Origin: JBFGFG01 sp041627475
GTDB lineage: Bacteria; Actinomycetota; Nitriliruptoria; Nitriliruptorales; Nitriliruptoraceae
Length of the DNA stretch: 12,840 bases
Direction: 5' to 3'
NCBI GenBank assembly: GCA_041627475.1
Contig: JBFKQZ010000067.1
Span: forward strand, 1 to 12,840
A model generated the notes under the pieces. The model did not search any database, had not been told where the DNA came from, and saw only the letters and a list, made by a program, of their open reading frames with translations. How positions within the stretch are numbered: position 1 is the stretch's first letter; every line of letters starts with the position of its first letter. The translations under genes and the position numbers were made by a program. Positions 1 to 8,863 of the stretch are shown piece after piece.

Positions 1-2
1 AC

Positions 3-1124
3 CACGACGCGCTCGCGATGCTCCGCGACGCGGCGCCACCGATCGACACCGACGCCGTCGTCGGCGTGCTCGAGCGCTCGCTCGGCATGCCGGTCGACAG
101 CGCGTTCGCCGAGTTCGACGAGGAGCCCCTCGCCGCGGCGTCCATCGGCCAGGTCCATGCCGCCACCACGAAGGACGGCCGCAGCGTCGTGGTGAAGGTG
201 CAGTACCCGGGCGTGGCCGAGGCCGTCCGTGACGACCTCGCCAACGCCGAGATGTTCGCCCCGCTCGCGCGGGTCTTCTCCCCCAACCAGGAGCTCGAGC
301 CGCTCCTCGACGAGCTGCGCGAGCGCATCGACGACGAGCTCGACTACCTCCGCGAGGCGCAGTACCAGCGGGCCTTCGCGACGCGGTACGAGGACCACCC
401 GTTCATCATCGTCCCCGAGGTGCTGCCCGAGCTGTCCACGGACCGCGTCCTGGTGAGCGAGCGCATCCACGGCCGTCGCTTCGACGACGTGGTGGCCGAC
501 GGCGACGACGCCCTCCACCAGCGCGTCGGCGAGATCATCTTCCGCTACGCGTTCGGGTCCATCGGGCGCTTCCGCCTGTTCAACGGCGACCCGCACCCGG
601 GGAACTACCTCGTCACCGGTGACGGCGTCGCGTTCCTCGACTACGGCAGCGTCAAGATGTTCACGCGCAAGCGCCACCGCTCGATGCGACGCATCGAGAC
701 GGCGGCCGTCGAGGGACACAGGGGTGCGTTCCTCACGGCGATGCGCGAGTCGGGCTTCCTGCCCGACGACCCGCGGATCGACGAGGACGAGGTCTGGGAC
801 TGGTTCCGGCTCTACATGCACCCGGTGCTCGCCGACCAGCCGTTCACCTTCACGCGTGACTTCGCCGCCGAGCTGTTGGCGGCCACCAGCGACCCCCGCA
901 GCCCCTACTACGGGATGCTGCGCCGCCTGAACATGCCGGCGGACTACCTCCTGCTGACACGCATCCACCTCGGCCTCAACTCTGTGCTGGGTCGCCTGGG
1001 TGCGAGCGCCGACTGGGCGTCCATCCGCGCCGAGTACACCGACGACGGGGTCCCGCAGACCGAGCTCGGCAAGCTCGACGCGGACTGGTGGGCCGAGCGT
1101 CGCGAGCACCTGCCGGTGGCCTGA
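3..1124 (+). CDS. AarF/ABC1/UbiB family atypical kinase, 5' partial
   Basis: This is the C-terminal part of an ABC1/UbiB-type protein-kinase-like ATPase, a family tied to ubiquinone or other isoprenoid lipid metabolism; the bacterial substrate is usually unknown. The frame stays open to the left edge, and family members carry a KxGQ motif upstream of the segment seen here, so the ATG at 18 is very probably internal. Numbering from that ATG: the Ala-rich loop AAASIGQVH lies at 39-47, the ATP-site lysine at K60 (VVVKVQYPG), the catalytic loop NGDPHPGNYLV at 189-199 (D191, N196) and the DFG-equivalent LDYGSV at 207-212 (D208). All core catalytic residues visible here are intact. No membrane segment is seen at the C-terminus. 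The gene converges on the histidine kinase gene, with 10 nt between the two stop codons. The family call is secure; the substrate is not known. Confidence 0.93.
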   Translation, partial: HDALAMLRDAAPPIDTDAVVGVLERSLGMPVDSAFAEFDEEPLAAASIGQVHAATTKDGRSVVVKVQYPGVAEAVRDDLANAEMFAPLARVFSPNQELEPLLDELRERIDDELDYLREAQYQRAFATRYEDHPFIIVPEVLPELSTDRVLVSERIHGRRFDDVVADGDDALHQRVGEIIFRYAFGSIGRFRLFNGDPHPGNYLVTGDGVAFLDYGSVKMFTRKRHRSMRRIETAAVEGHRGAFLTAMRESGFLPDDPRIDEDEVWDWFRLYMHPVLADQPFTFTRDFAAELLAATSDPRSPYYGMLRRLNMPADYLLLTRIHLGLNSVLGRLGASADWASIRAEYTDDGVPQTELGKLDADWWAERREHLPVA

Positions 1125-1134
1125 CCCCGTCGCG

Positions 1135-2433
1135 TCAGCCGGCCTCGGCCGGCACCGCGAGTGCGAAGCTCGCGCCGCCACCGGCCGCCGGTTCGTGCCA
1201 CGCACGGCCACCGTTCAGCTCGGCGAGCGCGCGCACGACGGAGAGGCCGATCCCGGTGCCCCTGGCCGTGCGACGGTCACCCCGGTCGAGCTGGGTGAAG
1301 AGCTCGAACAGCTCGTCGGCGCGTTCGCTCGGCACACCGGGTCCGTCGTCCTCGACCCGGACCACGACCTGCCGCCCGACACGGGCGGCACGGACGGCGC
1401 TGGGACCGTCGTCGGCGTACTTCACGGCGTTGGACAGGTAGTTCTGGAGCACCTGCTGGAGGTGCCGCGGATCCACGTGTGCGACGAGTCCCTCCGGCAC
1501 GTCGACCAGGACGGTCCGGTCGGGTCCGAGCATCGCCACGATCGCCTCCTCGACGGCCGGTCGCACCTCGACCTCCTCGGGGAAGGCGTGCAGCTCCCCG
1601 GCACGGGCGGCCGACATCAACAGCAGGTCGTCGACGAGGTGGCGGAGCCGCTGGGCCTGCCGAGACATGACGTCCAGCATCCCCCGGCGGTCGGTGTCCG
1701 GCAACAGCTCCCAGCGCTCCTGCAGCGTCTCGAGCATGCCGATCATCGGTGTCAGGGGCGTGCGCAGCTCGTGCGAGGTCATCGACAGGAAGTCGTCCTT
1801 GGCACGGTTGGCGGCGACCAGTGCGTCGTTGGAGGCCTCGAGGTCTGCTGCGAGCGCGTGCAGGCGGTCGCGGTCACGCTGCTGCTCGAGCAGCACCGAG
1901 ACGAGGTTCGAGGCGTGCTCGAGCAGCTCCAGCTCGCTTGCATCGGGCATGCGCGGTGTCGTGCAGTACGCCGCGAAGGTCGCGAGCACCTCGCCCCCGC
2001 GGCTGCGGACGGGCACCGACCAGCAGGCACGGAACCCGAGCCCGAGCGCGAGCTCGCGCCACGGCGCCCAGCGCGGGTCGGTCGCGATGTCGTCGACCAG
2101 CGTCGCCGTGCCGGTGTAGGCGGTCGTCCCGCACGACCCCCGGTCGGGTCCCCACTCGAGCCCGTCGATGGCCCTGGTGTAGACGTCCGGCATGCCGGGA
2201 GCGGCGGCGTGCCGCAGCGTCGGTCCCTCGACCAGCAGGATGGTGCACGTCGTGCCCGAGTCAGCGTCCTCGATCAGACGACAGATCGGGTCCAGGAGGT
2301 CGCGGACGTGCGTGCCCCTGGCTGCCTGCGCGAGGATGCTGGACTGCATCGCGAGCAGCTCCCGCGTGGCACGACGCGGCAGGACGATGACCTGGGCCTC
2401 GTCGTCGACGTGCTCACCGAGCCTGCGCTGCAT
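1135..2433 (-). CDS. GAF-domain sensor histidine kinase (soluble, orphan)
   Basis: A two-component sensor kinase of 432 aa that autophosphorylates on His and would pass the phosphate to a response regulator. No membrane helix or signal peptide is seen, so sensing is probably cytoplasmic. A GAF domain spans about 45-185, with the typical DRGSCGTTAYTG stretch at 98-109. A helical linker at 186-212 leads to the HisKA H-box SHELRTPLTP (His221). The HATPase_c domain has the N-box QNYLSNAVKY (330-339), G1 DDGPGVP (362-368) and G2 GTGIGLS (392-398), all intact. I chose the ATG at 2433 because GGGGGGAGAG sits about 10 nt upstream on the coding strand. An in-frame GTG at 2478 would add 15 residues but lacks a ribosome site. 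No response regulator lies in the window, so its partner is unknown. The GAF ligand cannot be told from sequence. Confidence 0.93.
   Translation of the reverse strand: MQRRLGEHVDDEAQVIVLPRRATRELLAMQSSILAQAARGTHVRDLLDPICRLIEDADSGTTCTILLVEGPTLRHAAAPGMPDVYTRAIDGLEWGPDRGSCGTTAYTGTATLVDDIATDPRWAPWRELALGLGFRACWSVPVRSRGGEVLATFAAYCTTPRMPDASELELLEHASNLVSVLLEQQRDRDRLHALAADLEASNDALVAANRAKDDFLSMTSHELRTPLTPMIGMLETLQERWELLPDTDRRGMLDVMSRQAQRLRHLVDDLLLMSAARAGELHAFPEEVEVRPAVEEAIVAMLGPDRTVLVDVPEGLVAHVDPRHLQQVLQNYLSNAVKYADDGPSAVRAARVGRQVVVRVEDDGPGVPSERADELFELFTQLDRGDRRTARGTGIGLSVVRALAELNGGRAWHEPAAGGGASFALAVPAEAG
1138..1153. terminator. Possible bidirectional hairpin at convergent gene ends
   Basis: A perfect inverted repeat GCCGGCC-TC-GGCCGGC lies just after the AarF-like stop and inside the last codons of the convergent histidine kinase. 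The 2-nt centre means the real loop would open to 4-6 nt. No T tract follows on either strand. The position between two convergent genes suggests a shared terminator, but GC-rich coding DNA gives such repeats by chance. Confidence 0.25.
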
Positions 2434-2534
2434 GGCGCTGTCTCTCCCCCCGGAGCCCTTCCAGTGAACAGGCACCACGGGCAGATGTCACCACCGGCGC
2501 GGGAGCGCGGTCGTGGCACGGCCGGACGGCTCGG

Positions 2535-2900
2535 TCAGCCCAGTCGTCCCTGCAGTGCGGCGGTGACGGCCTTCATGCGCTTGCGGTTGGCGCCGAGGTC
2601 GCTGCCGGCGTACGGGACCGAGTCGGACCGGAAGTGGATGACACCGGCATCCGGGTCGACCTCGAACTGCACGGTGTCGGTGAACCGCAGGACCGCCGTG
2701 GTGAACGTCGTGCGCAGGTAGTGCCCGTCCTCCTCCACGACCTTGGTGCGGGGGAACTCGGCCACGACGGCCTTCACCGCGGCGAGCGCCTCCTCGGGCG
2801 AGCACGAGAACGGCACGGGGGCGAAGGCCGGGTAGCCGCTGTCGTTGAGCGTCGACACGCACTTCTGCGAGTCTGCGGGGCAGGCGTCGAAGCGGGGCAT
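2535..2900 (-). CDS. DUF1499 family protein
   Basis: A 121-aa protein that matches the DUF1499 pattern as I know it: an N-terminal CP...KCVST segment (CPADSQKCVST, 7-17), a central FTDTVQFEVD strand pair (73-82), then FRSDSVPYAGSDLGANRKRM (90-109), which is the family signature (R-S-x-S, Y-x-G-x-SDLG-x-NRKR). The family has no firmly established biochemical role. The start is the ATG at 2900, preceded by AGGA about 10 nt upstream. The frame is open further upstream into the cytochrome c gene, but that extension is low-complexity and lacks a ribosome site. Here it has no signal peptide or membrane helix and so appears cytoplasmic. It lies 64 nt downstream of the cytochrome c gene on the same strand and may share its transcript. 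Family confidence is good; function is unknown. Confidence 0.85.
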   Translation of the reverse strand: MPRFDACPADSQKCVSTLNDSGYPAFAPVPFSCSPEEALAAVKAVVAEFPRTKVVEEDGHYLRTTFTTAVLRFTDTVQFEVDPDAGVIHFRSDSVPYAGSDLGANRKRMKAVTAALQGRLG

Positions 2901-2964
2901 CTGGATCGTCCTGTCGTTGTCGGGGGTCGTGGGCGGTTCGGAGCCGGCGGCGGTGTGGTGCAGG

Positions 2965-3339
2965 TCAGTCCTGCAGCCCGGCGTCGGCCTGCAGACCGCG
3001 GACGTGGGCGGTGATGTCGGCCACCTCGTCACGGTCGAGGGCCGGGATCGGGGGCATGGCACCGAACTCCCAGTGGTGCGGCTGCACACCGCGGGCGACC
3101 GCGACCTGGAACGACTCGTCGGCATGGTGCGACGGCACGTACACCTCGTGGACCAAGGGGGGTCCGATCGTGGTGCCCTCGGCCACCGGACCGTGGCACA
3201 CGGCACAGTTCTGGGCGTAGAGCTCGCGACCTCGGGCGAGGTCGACCGCGCCGTCCTCGGTCGCAGCCTCCCCACCAGCCGCGCACGCGTGCAGCAGCGT
3301 CAGGACGGTCAGCAGGGCCAGGAGTCGGCGTGGTCCCAT
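2965..3339 (-). CDS. Exported monohaem class I cytochrome c
   Basis: A 124-aa small electron-transfer protein acting outside the cytoplasmic membrane. A basic N-terminus (MGPRR) and hydrophobic core LLALLTVLTLL (6-16) form a signal sequence. The following HAC (Cys19) is a possible lipobox, although His at -2 is atypical, so both lipoprotein anchoring and plain secretion remain possible. The single haem site is CAVCH (45-49). The sixth ligand is most likely Met95 in FGAMPPIPALDRDEVADI, the usual C-terminal pattern of cytochrome c class I. Length fits one domain. The start at the ATG 3339 is supported by GAGGGAG about 9 nt upstream. There is no oxidase, reductase or cytochrome-maturation gene nearby, so the redox partner is unknown. 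The gene lies just beyond the hairpin that ends the acyl-CoA synthetase gene and upstream of the DUF1499 gene. Confidence 0.92.
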   Translation of the reverse strand: MGPRRLLALLTVLTLLHACAAGGEAATEDGAVDLARGRELYAQNCAVCHGPVAEGTTIGPPLVHEVYVPSHHADESFQVAVARGVQPHHWEFGAMPPIPALDRDEVADITAHVRGLQADAGLQD

Positions 3340-3360
3340 GTCCGGAAGCTCCCTCGTGAC

Positions 3361-3393
3361 GACCACGCCCCGCCGGGCGGGCGGGGCGTGGTC
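3361..3393 (-). terminator. Strong hairpin terminator of the acyl-CoA synthetase gene
   Basis: A perfect 14-bp stem, GACCACGCCCCGCC (3361-3374) with its complement at 3380-3393, encloses a 5-nt loop. It begins 17 nt past the synthetase stop codon, in the short gap before the cytochrome c gene. There is no T tract after it on the minus strand, as is common for actinobacterial terminators. It also lies in the leader of the cytochrome gene, whose own promoter I could not identify. Confidence 0.75.
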
Positions 3394-3410
3394 GTGGTGG
3401 TCGGTCGACC

Positions 3411-5195
3411 TCAGCTGTAGATCGACTCGATCGTGTCGGCGTACTTGGCGCTCACGACGTGGCGCTTGACCGACTGCTTCTGGCTGAGCTCCTCGCCCAC
3501 CTCGAAGTCGACCGGCAGGATGCGGAACTCGCGGATCGACTCGGCCTTCGACACGGACTTGTTGGCGTCCTCGATGGCCTTCGCGACCTCCGCGCGCAGC
3601 TTCTCGTCGTCCACGCAGTCCGCGACCTTGCGGCCGCCGAGTCCGTTCTGCTCGGCCCAGGGCTCGAAGGCCTCCGGGTCGATCGTCACGATGCACGAGA
3701 CGAACTTGCGGTCGTCACCGATGACCATCGCCTGGCTGACGAGGAAGTGCGCACGGATGCGGTCCTCCAGCGGCGCCGGTGCGACGTTCTTGCCGCCGGC
3801 GGTGACGATGATCTCCTTCTTGCGGCCGGTGATCGAGAGGTAGCCCTGGTTGTCGATCGCACCGAGGTCACCGCTGTGGAACCAGCCGTCCTCGGTGATC
3901 GCCTCGCGCGTGGCCTCGTCGTTCTTGTAGTAGCCGCGCATCACGCCGCCGGTGCGGAGCAGGATCTCCCCGTCCTCGGCGATGCGGACGGAGCCACCCG
4001 GCAGCGGACGACCGACGGTGCCGATCTTGAACGCGTCGGGCGAGTTGATCGTCGCGCCGGCCGACGTCTCGGTGAGGCCGTAGCCCTCGAGGATCGTCAC
4101 GCCGATGCCGTTGAAGAAGTGCCCGAGGCGCTCACCGAGTGCCGCACCGCCCGAGACGGCGTAGCGCACGCGCCCACCGAGGGCGTCGCGCAGCTTGCCG
4201 TAGACGAGCTTGTCGAAGATCGCGTGCTGCACCTTCAGGCCGAGCGGGATGCTGCCCGACTGCTCGGCGCGCGAGTAGTCGATCGCGACCTGCGCGGCCT
4301 TGTCGAAGATGCCGCCCTTGCCCTCGCCGTGGGCACGCTGCTGCGCACCGTTGAAGACCTTCTCGAACACGCGCGGGACGGCGAGCAGGAAGGTCGGCTT
4401 GAGGATCGACAGCTCCTCGAGCAGCTGCGGGATGCCCGTGGAGTAGGCCAGCAGCACGCCCGAGCGGACGCAGCCGACCTGGATGAGGCGCGCGAAGATG
4501 TGTGCGAGCGGCAGGAAGAGCAGCGTCGACTCGCCGGCGCGGAAGAAGTCGCCCATGACGTCGACGACCTGGGTGACGTCCCAGACGAAGTTGGTGTGGG
4601 TGAGCTCGACACCCTTCGGCCGACCCGTCGTGCCCGACGTGTAGACGAGCGTCGCGAGGTCCGAGCCGGTGCGCTCACCGGCGCGTGCCCGCACGGCTGC
4701 GGCGTCGATGTCACCGGCGTTGCCCTTGATCTGCTCGAGGGCACCGTCCTGGATGACGAAGACGTTGCTGCAGTCGGGCAGCTGGTCGGCGACCTCGTCG
4801 TACCGGGCCTTGAGGTCCTGGTCGTCGACGACGAGCACCTTGGCGCCCGAGTTGCCGACGATCCACTCGATCTGCTCGGCCGAGGAGGTCTCGTAGATCG
4901 GCACGGTCACGGCACCGGCGGACCAGATCGCGTAGTCGAGGACCGTCCACTCGTAGCGCGTGGGCGCCATGACGCAGACGCGGTCGCCCGCCTCCACGCC
5001 GAGGCCCATGAGACCCGCGGCGACCTCGAGGACCTCGTCCACGAACGCCTTGGTGCTGATCGTCTGGAAGGTCGCACCGACCCGGGTGGCGAAGGCCGGT
5101 CGGGTGGGGTGCTGGTCGTACGCCTCGAAGAGGCTCGTGGTGAGCGTCTCGGTCTCGGCGACGGCCACCTCTCCGGGTGTGGTGTACTCCTGCAT
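3411..5195 (-). CDS. Long-chain fatty-acyl-CoA synthetase (FadD15-like)
   Basis: An ATP-dependent ligase that activates fatty acids to acyl-CoA through an acyl-adenylate, in the cytoplasm or at the inner membrane. The 594-aa length suits the FadD15-like long-chain group. Motifs: phosphate loop YTSGTTGRPKGV (185-196), ELTH (197-200), acyl-site GYGLTE (371-376), hinge-side SGDLG with D443, and GRKKEIIVTAGGKNVAP (457-473) with R458. The C-terminal lysine motif, usually LTPTxKxKR, reads LSQKQSVKR (570-578), with Ser575 where the catalytic lysine normally sits. K573 or K577 could serve instead. I chose the ATG at 5195 because AGAGG lies about 10 nt upstream. The frame runs on to a TTG at 5276, but that stretch overlaps the divergent promoter region. 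It diverges from a crotonase gene, suggesting joint control of fatty-acid use. The family call is firm; chain-length preference is not known. Confidence 0.95.
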   Translation of the reverse strand: MQEYTTPGEVAVAETETLTTSLFEAYDQHPTRPAFATRVGATFQTISTKAFVDEVLEVAAGLMGLGVEAGDRVCVMAPTRYEWTVLDYAIWSAGAVTVPIYETSSAEQIEWIVGNSGAKVLVVDDQDLKARYDEVADQLPDCSNVFVIQDGALEQIKGNAGDIDAAAVRARAGERTGSDLATLVYTSGTTGRPKGVELTHTNFVWDVTQVVDVMGDFFRAGESTLLFLPLAHIFARLIQVGCVRSGVLLAYSTGIPQLLEELSILKPTFLLAVPRVFEKVFNGAQQRAHGEGKGGIFDKAAQVAIDYSRAEQSGSIPLGLKVQHAIFDKLVYGKLRDALGGRVRYAVSGGAALGERLGHFFNGIGVTILEGYGLTETSAGATINSPDAFKIGTVGRPLPGGSVRIAEDGEILLRTGGVMRGYYKNDEATREAITEDGWFHSGDLGAIDNQGYLSITGRKKEIIVTAGGKNVAPAPLEDRIRAHFLVSQAMVIGDDRKFVSCIVTIDPEAFEPWAEQNGLGGRKVADCVDDEKLRAEVAKAIEDANKSVSKAESIREFRILPVDFEVGEELSQKQSVKRHVVSAKYADTIESIYS

Positions 5196-5329
5196 CGGGT
5201 CGGTGCCTCTCAGGTCTGCGAGCGGGGTGATGACGGCAGGACAGTACGTCCCGCCACCGCGACCGAGCATAGTCAACGCGGGACAGGGACCGACACCGTG
5301 TCACGCCAACCGACGTGCGGAGAGCGAAC
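5196..5329. promoter_or_regulatory. Divergent control region, acyl-CoA synthetase / crotonase
   Basis: This 134-bp gap must carry promoters for both divergent genes. AGCATAGT at 5266-5273 can serve as a -10 both ways: TATGCT on the minus strand and CATAGT on the plus strand, each matching TATAAT at 4 of 6 positions. No good -35 box is seen for either. Two inverted repeats flank these: GGAC-N5-GTCC at 5239-5251 and GACAC-C-GTGTC at 5292-5302. They could be operator sites, for example for a TetR-type fatty-acid regulator, but no regulator gene is in the window. The boxes and operators are inference. Confidence 0.35.
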
Positions 5330-6127
5330 GTGGAACTGGACGAATCGGTCAGGGTGGACCACAGCGGTCCCGTCGGTGTCGTGACGATCGACCGACCCGA
5401 GCGGCGCAATGCCGTGGACCGGGCGACGGCGGCTGCGCTGACGGTCGCGATCAGGGAGCTGGACGCCGACGACGACTGCCGCGCGATCGTGCTGACCGGG
5501 GCCGGCGGCACGTTCTGCGCGGGGGCCGACCTGCGTGCGCTGCACGAGGGCGCCCCTAACCGGCTCACCCCCGACGATGCCGGACCGATGGGTCCGACGC
5601 GGCTGCGGACGACCAAGCCCGTGGTCGCTGCGGTCGAGGGGCACGCGGTGGCGGGCGGCCTCGAACTGGCCCTGTGGTGTGACCTGCGCGTCGTCGCACA
5701 GGACGCCGTGTTCGGCGTGTTCTGCCGTCGCTGGGGCGTGCCACTCGTCGACGGGGGCACGGTCCGCCTGCCGCGCGTGGTCGGCCTCGGCGTCGCCCTC
5801 GACCTCGTGCTGACGGGTCGCGAGGTGCCCGCCGACGAGGCGCTGCGCATCGGCCTCGCGACGCGCGTGGTGCCCAGCGGGACCGCCCGTGACGCGGCCG
5901 TCGCCCTCGCCGAGGAGCTCGCCGCGTTCCCCCAGGCGTGCCTGCGGGCGGACCTGGCGAACACGCGTGCGGCGTTCGACCGCCCGCTCCCGGAGGCGCT
6001 CGTCGCCGAGCACGTCCGCGGCGTGGCCAGCATCCCCGTCGACGCCGGCGGTGGTGACCTGGCGACGGGTGTCGCGCGGTTCGCGGCCGGGGCGGGCCGA
6101 CACGGCAGGACGGTCGACGGCGTCTAG
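5330..6127 (+). CDS. Crotonase-fold enoyl-CoA hydratase/isomerase family protein
   Basis: A 265-aa acyl-CoA-processing enzyme of the crotonase superfamily, probably acting in fatty-acid or related acyl-CoA catabolism. The two oxyanion-hole segments are present: AGGTFCAGADLRAL (58-71) and AVAGGLELALWCDLR (107-120). The second holds Glu112, aligned with the first catalytic Glu (E144) of rat mitochondrial hydratase. The position of the second Glu (E164) falls by eye on Cys132, in FGVFCRRWGVPLVDGGTVRL (128-147), a pattern of a common subfamily annotated only as crotonase. A classical hydratase reaction is therefore uncertain. The start is the GTG at 5330, with GGAG 7 nt upstream. A GTG at 5315 is possible but less well placed. 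It diverges from the acyl-CoA synthetase gene. Confidence 0.9.
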   Translation: MELDESVRVDHSGPVGVVTIDRPERRNAVDRATAAALTVAIRELDADDDCRAIVLTGAGGTFCAGADLRALHEGAPNRLTPDDAGPMGPTRLRTTKPVVAAVEGHAVAGGLELALWCDLRVVAQDAVFGVFCRRWGVPLVDGGTVRLPRVVGLGVALDLVLTGREVPADEALRIGLATRVVPSGTARDAAVALAEELAAFPQACLRADLANTRAAFDRPLPEALVAEHVRGVASIPVDAGGGDLATGVARFAAGAGRHGRTVDGV

Positions 6128-6130
6128 TCT
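6125..6130 (+). promoter_or_regulatory. Possible -10 box for the aminopeptidase gene
   Basis: TAGTCT overlaps the stop codon of the crotonase gene and fits the loose TAnnnT form of actinobacterial -10 boxes, 44 nt before the pepN ATG. No clear -35 is seen at 16-18 nt upstream. The 47-nt gap between the genes also allows plain read-through. Confidence 0.25.
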
Positions 6131-6174
6131 GCTGTGGTCGACCCTCCACGCACCCGACCGTCCCGAGCGCGTCC

Positions 6175-8721
<2,547 letters not shown>

Positions 8722-8727
<6 letters not shown>

Positions 8728-8785
8728 CGAACGGGTTCGGTGAGTCAGGCGCCCGTGCCTGACGAACGGGTTCGGTGAGTCCGGC
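8722..8785 (+). repeat. Two-copy 35-bp-period tandem repeat with internal dyads
   Basis: Copy 1 (8722-8750) and copy 2 (8757-8785) share 25 identical bases at their start and differ at one of the next four. Each opens with GCCTGAC and contains the small palindrome CGAACGGGTTCG. Copy 1 closes with GTCAGGC, complementary to its opening, so the unit can fold as a hairpin. Copy 2 has one mismatch there (GTCCGGC). Copy 1 includes the last codon and TGA stop of pepN, so the repeat looks like a local duplication of the gene end. It may act in transcript termination or 3'-end stability. Confidence 0.8.
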
Positions 8786-8802
8786 ACGGCTCGGCGTGCC
8801 GG
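8781..8802 (+). terminator. Hairpin terminator downstream of pepN
   Basis: The stem CCGGCACG (8781-8788) and CGTGCCGG (8795-8802), 8 bp perfect, encloses the 6-nt loop GCTCGG and is followed by CTTCC. It begins inside copy 2 of the tandem repeat and is the best candidate for terminating the pepN transcript. The T tract is only two bases. Confidence 0.5.
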
Positions 8803-8829
8803 CTTCCGAGGGACGTCACACCCCGTCGC

Positions 8830-8835
8830 TATGGT
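8830..8835 (+). promoter_or_regulatory. Possible -10 box for the AsnB-like/photolyase-like operon
   Basis: TATGGT fits the TAnnnT form of actinobacterial -10 boxes and overlaps the upstream ATG at 8831. Transcription from it would begin near 8842, 20 or so nt before the GTG at 8864, supporting that start. No convincing -35 is seen. Confidence 0.3.
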
Positions 8836-8863
8836 CGCCGACGCCCTCGACCCGAGGCATCGC

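Noticed and set aside
1000..2721. Long plus-strand open frame across the histidine kinase
   Set aside because: It overlaps the AarF end out of frame and is antisense to an intact kinase with all its boxes; no protein-like motifs.
2901..3275. Upstream extension of the DUF1499 frame
   Set aside because: It overlaps the cytochrome c gene in another frame and reads as Arg/Ser/Thr-rich shadow. The DUF1499 pattern begins right after the ATG at 2900.
3459..5384. Long plus-strand open frame opposite the acyl-CoA synthetase gene
   Set aside because: It is Asp/Arg/Val-rich shadow translation lacking motifs, and all conserved adenylation motifs lie on the minus strand.
8831..8863. ATG at 8831 as start of the AsnB-like fusion gene
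   Set aside because: There is no ribosome site at normal spacing and it overlaps a -10-like TATGGT. The GTG at 8864 has GAGG at 6 nt. The upstream start is still possible and would add 11 residues.
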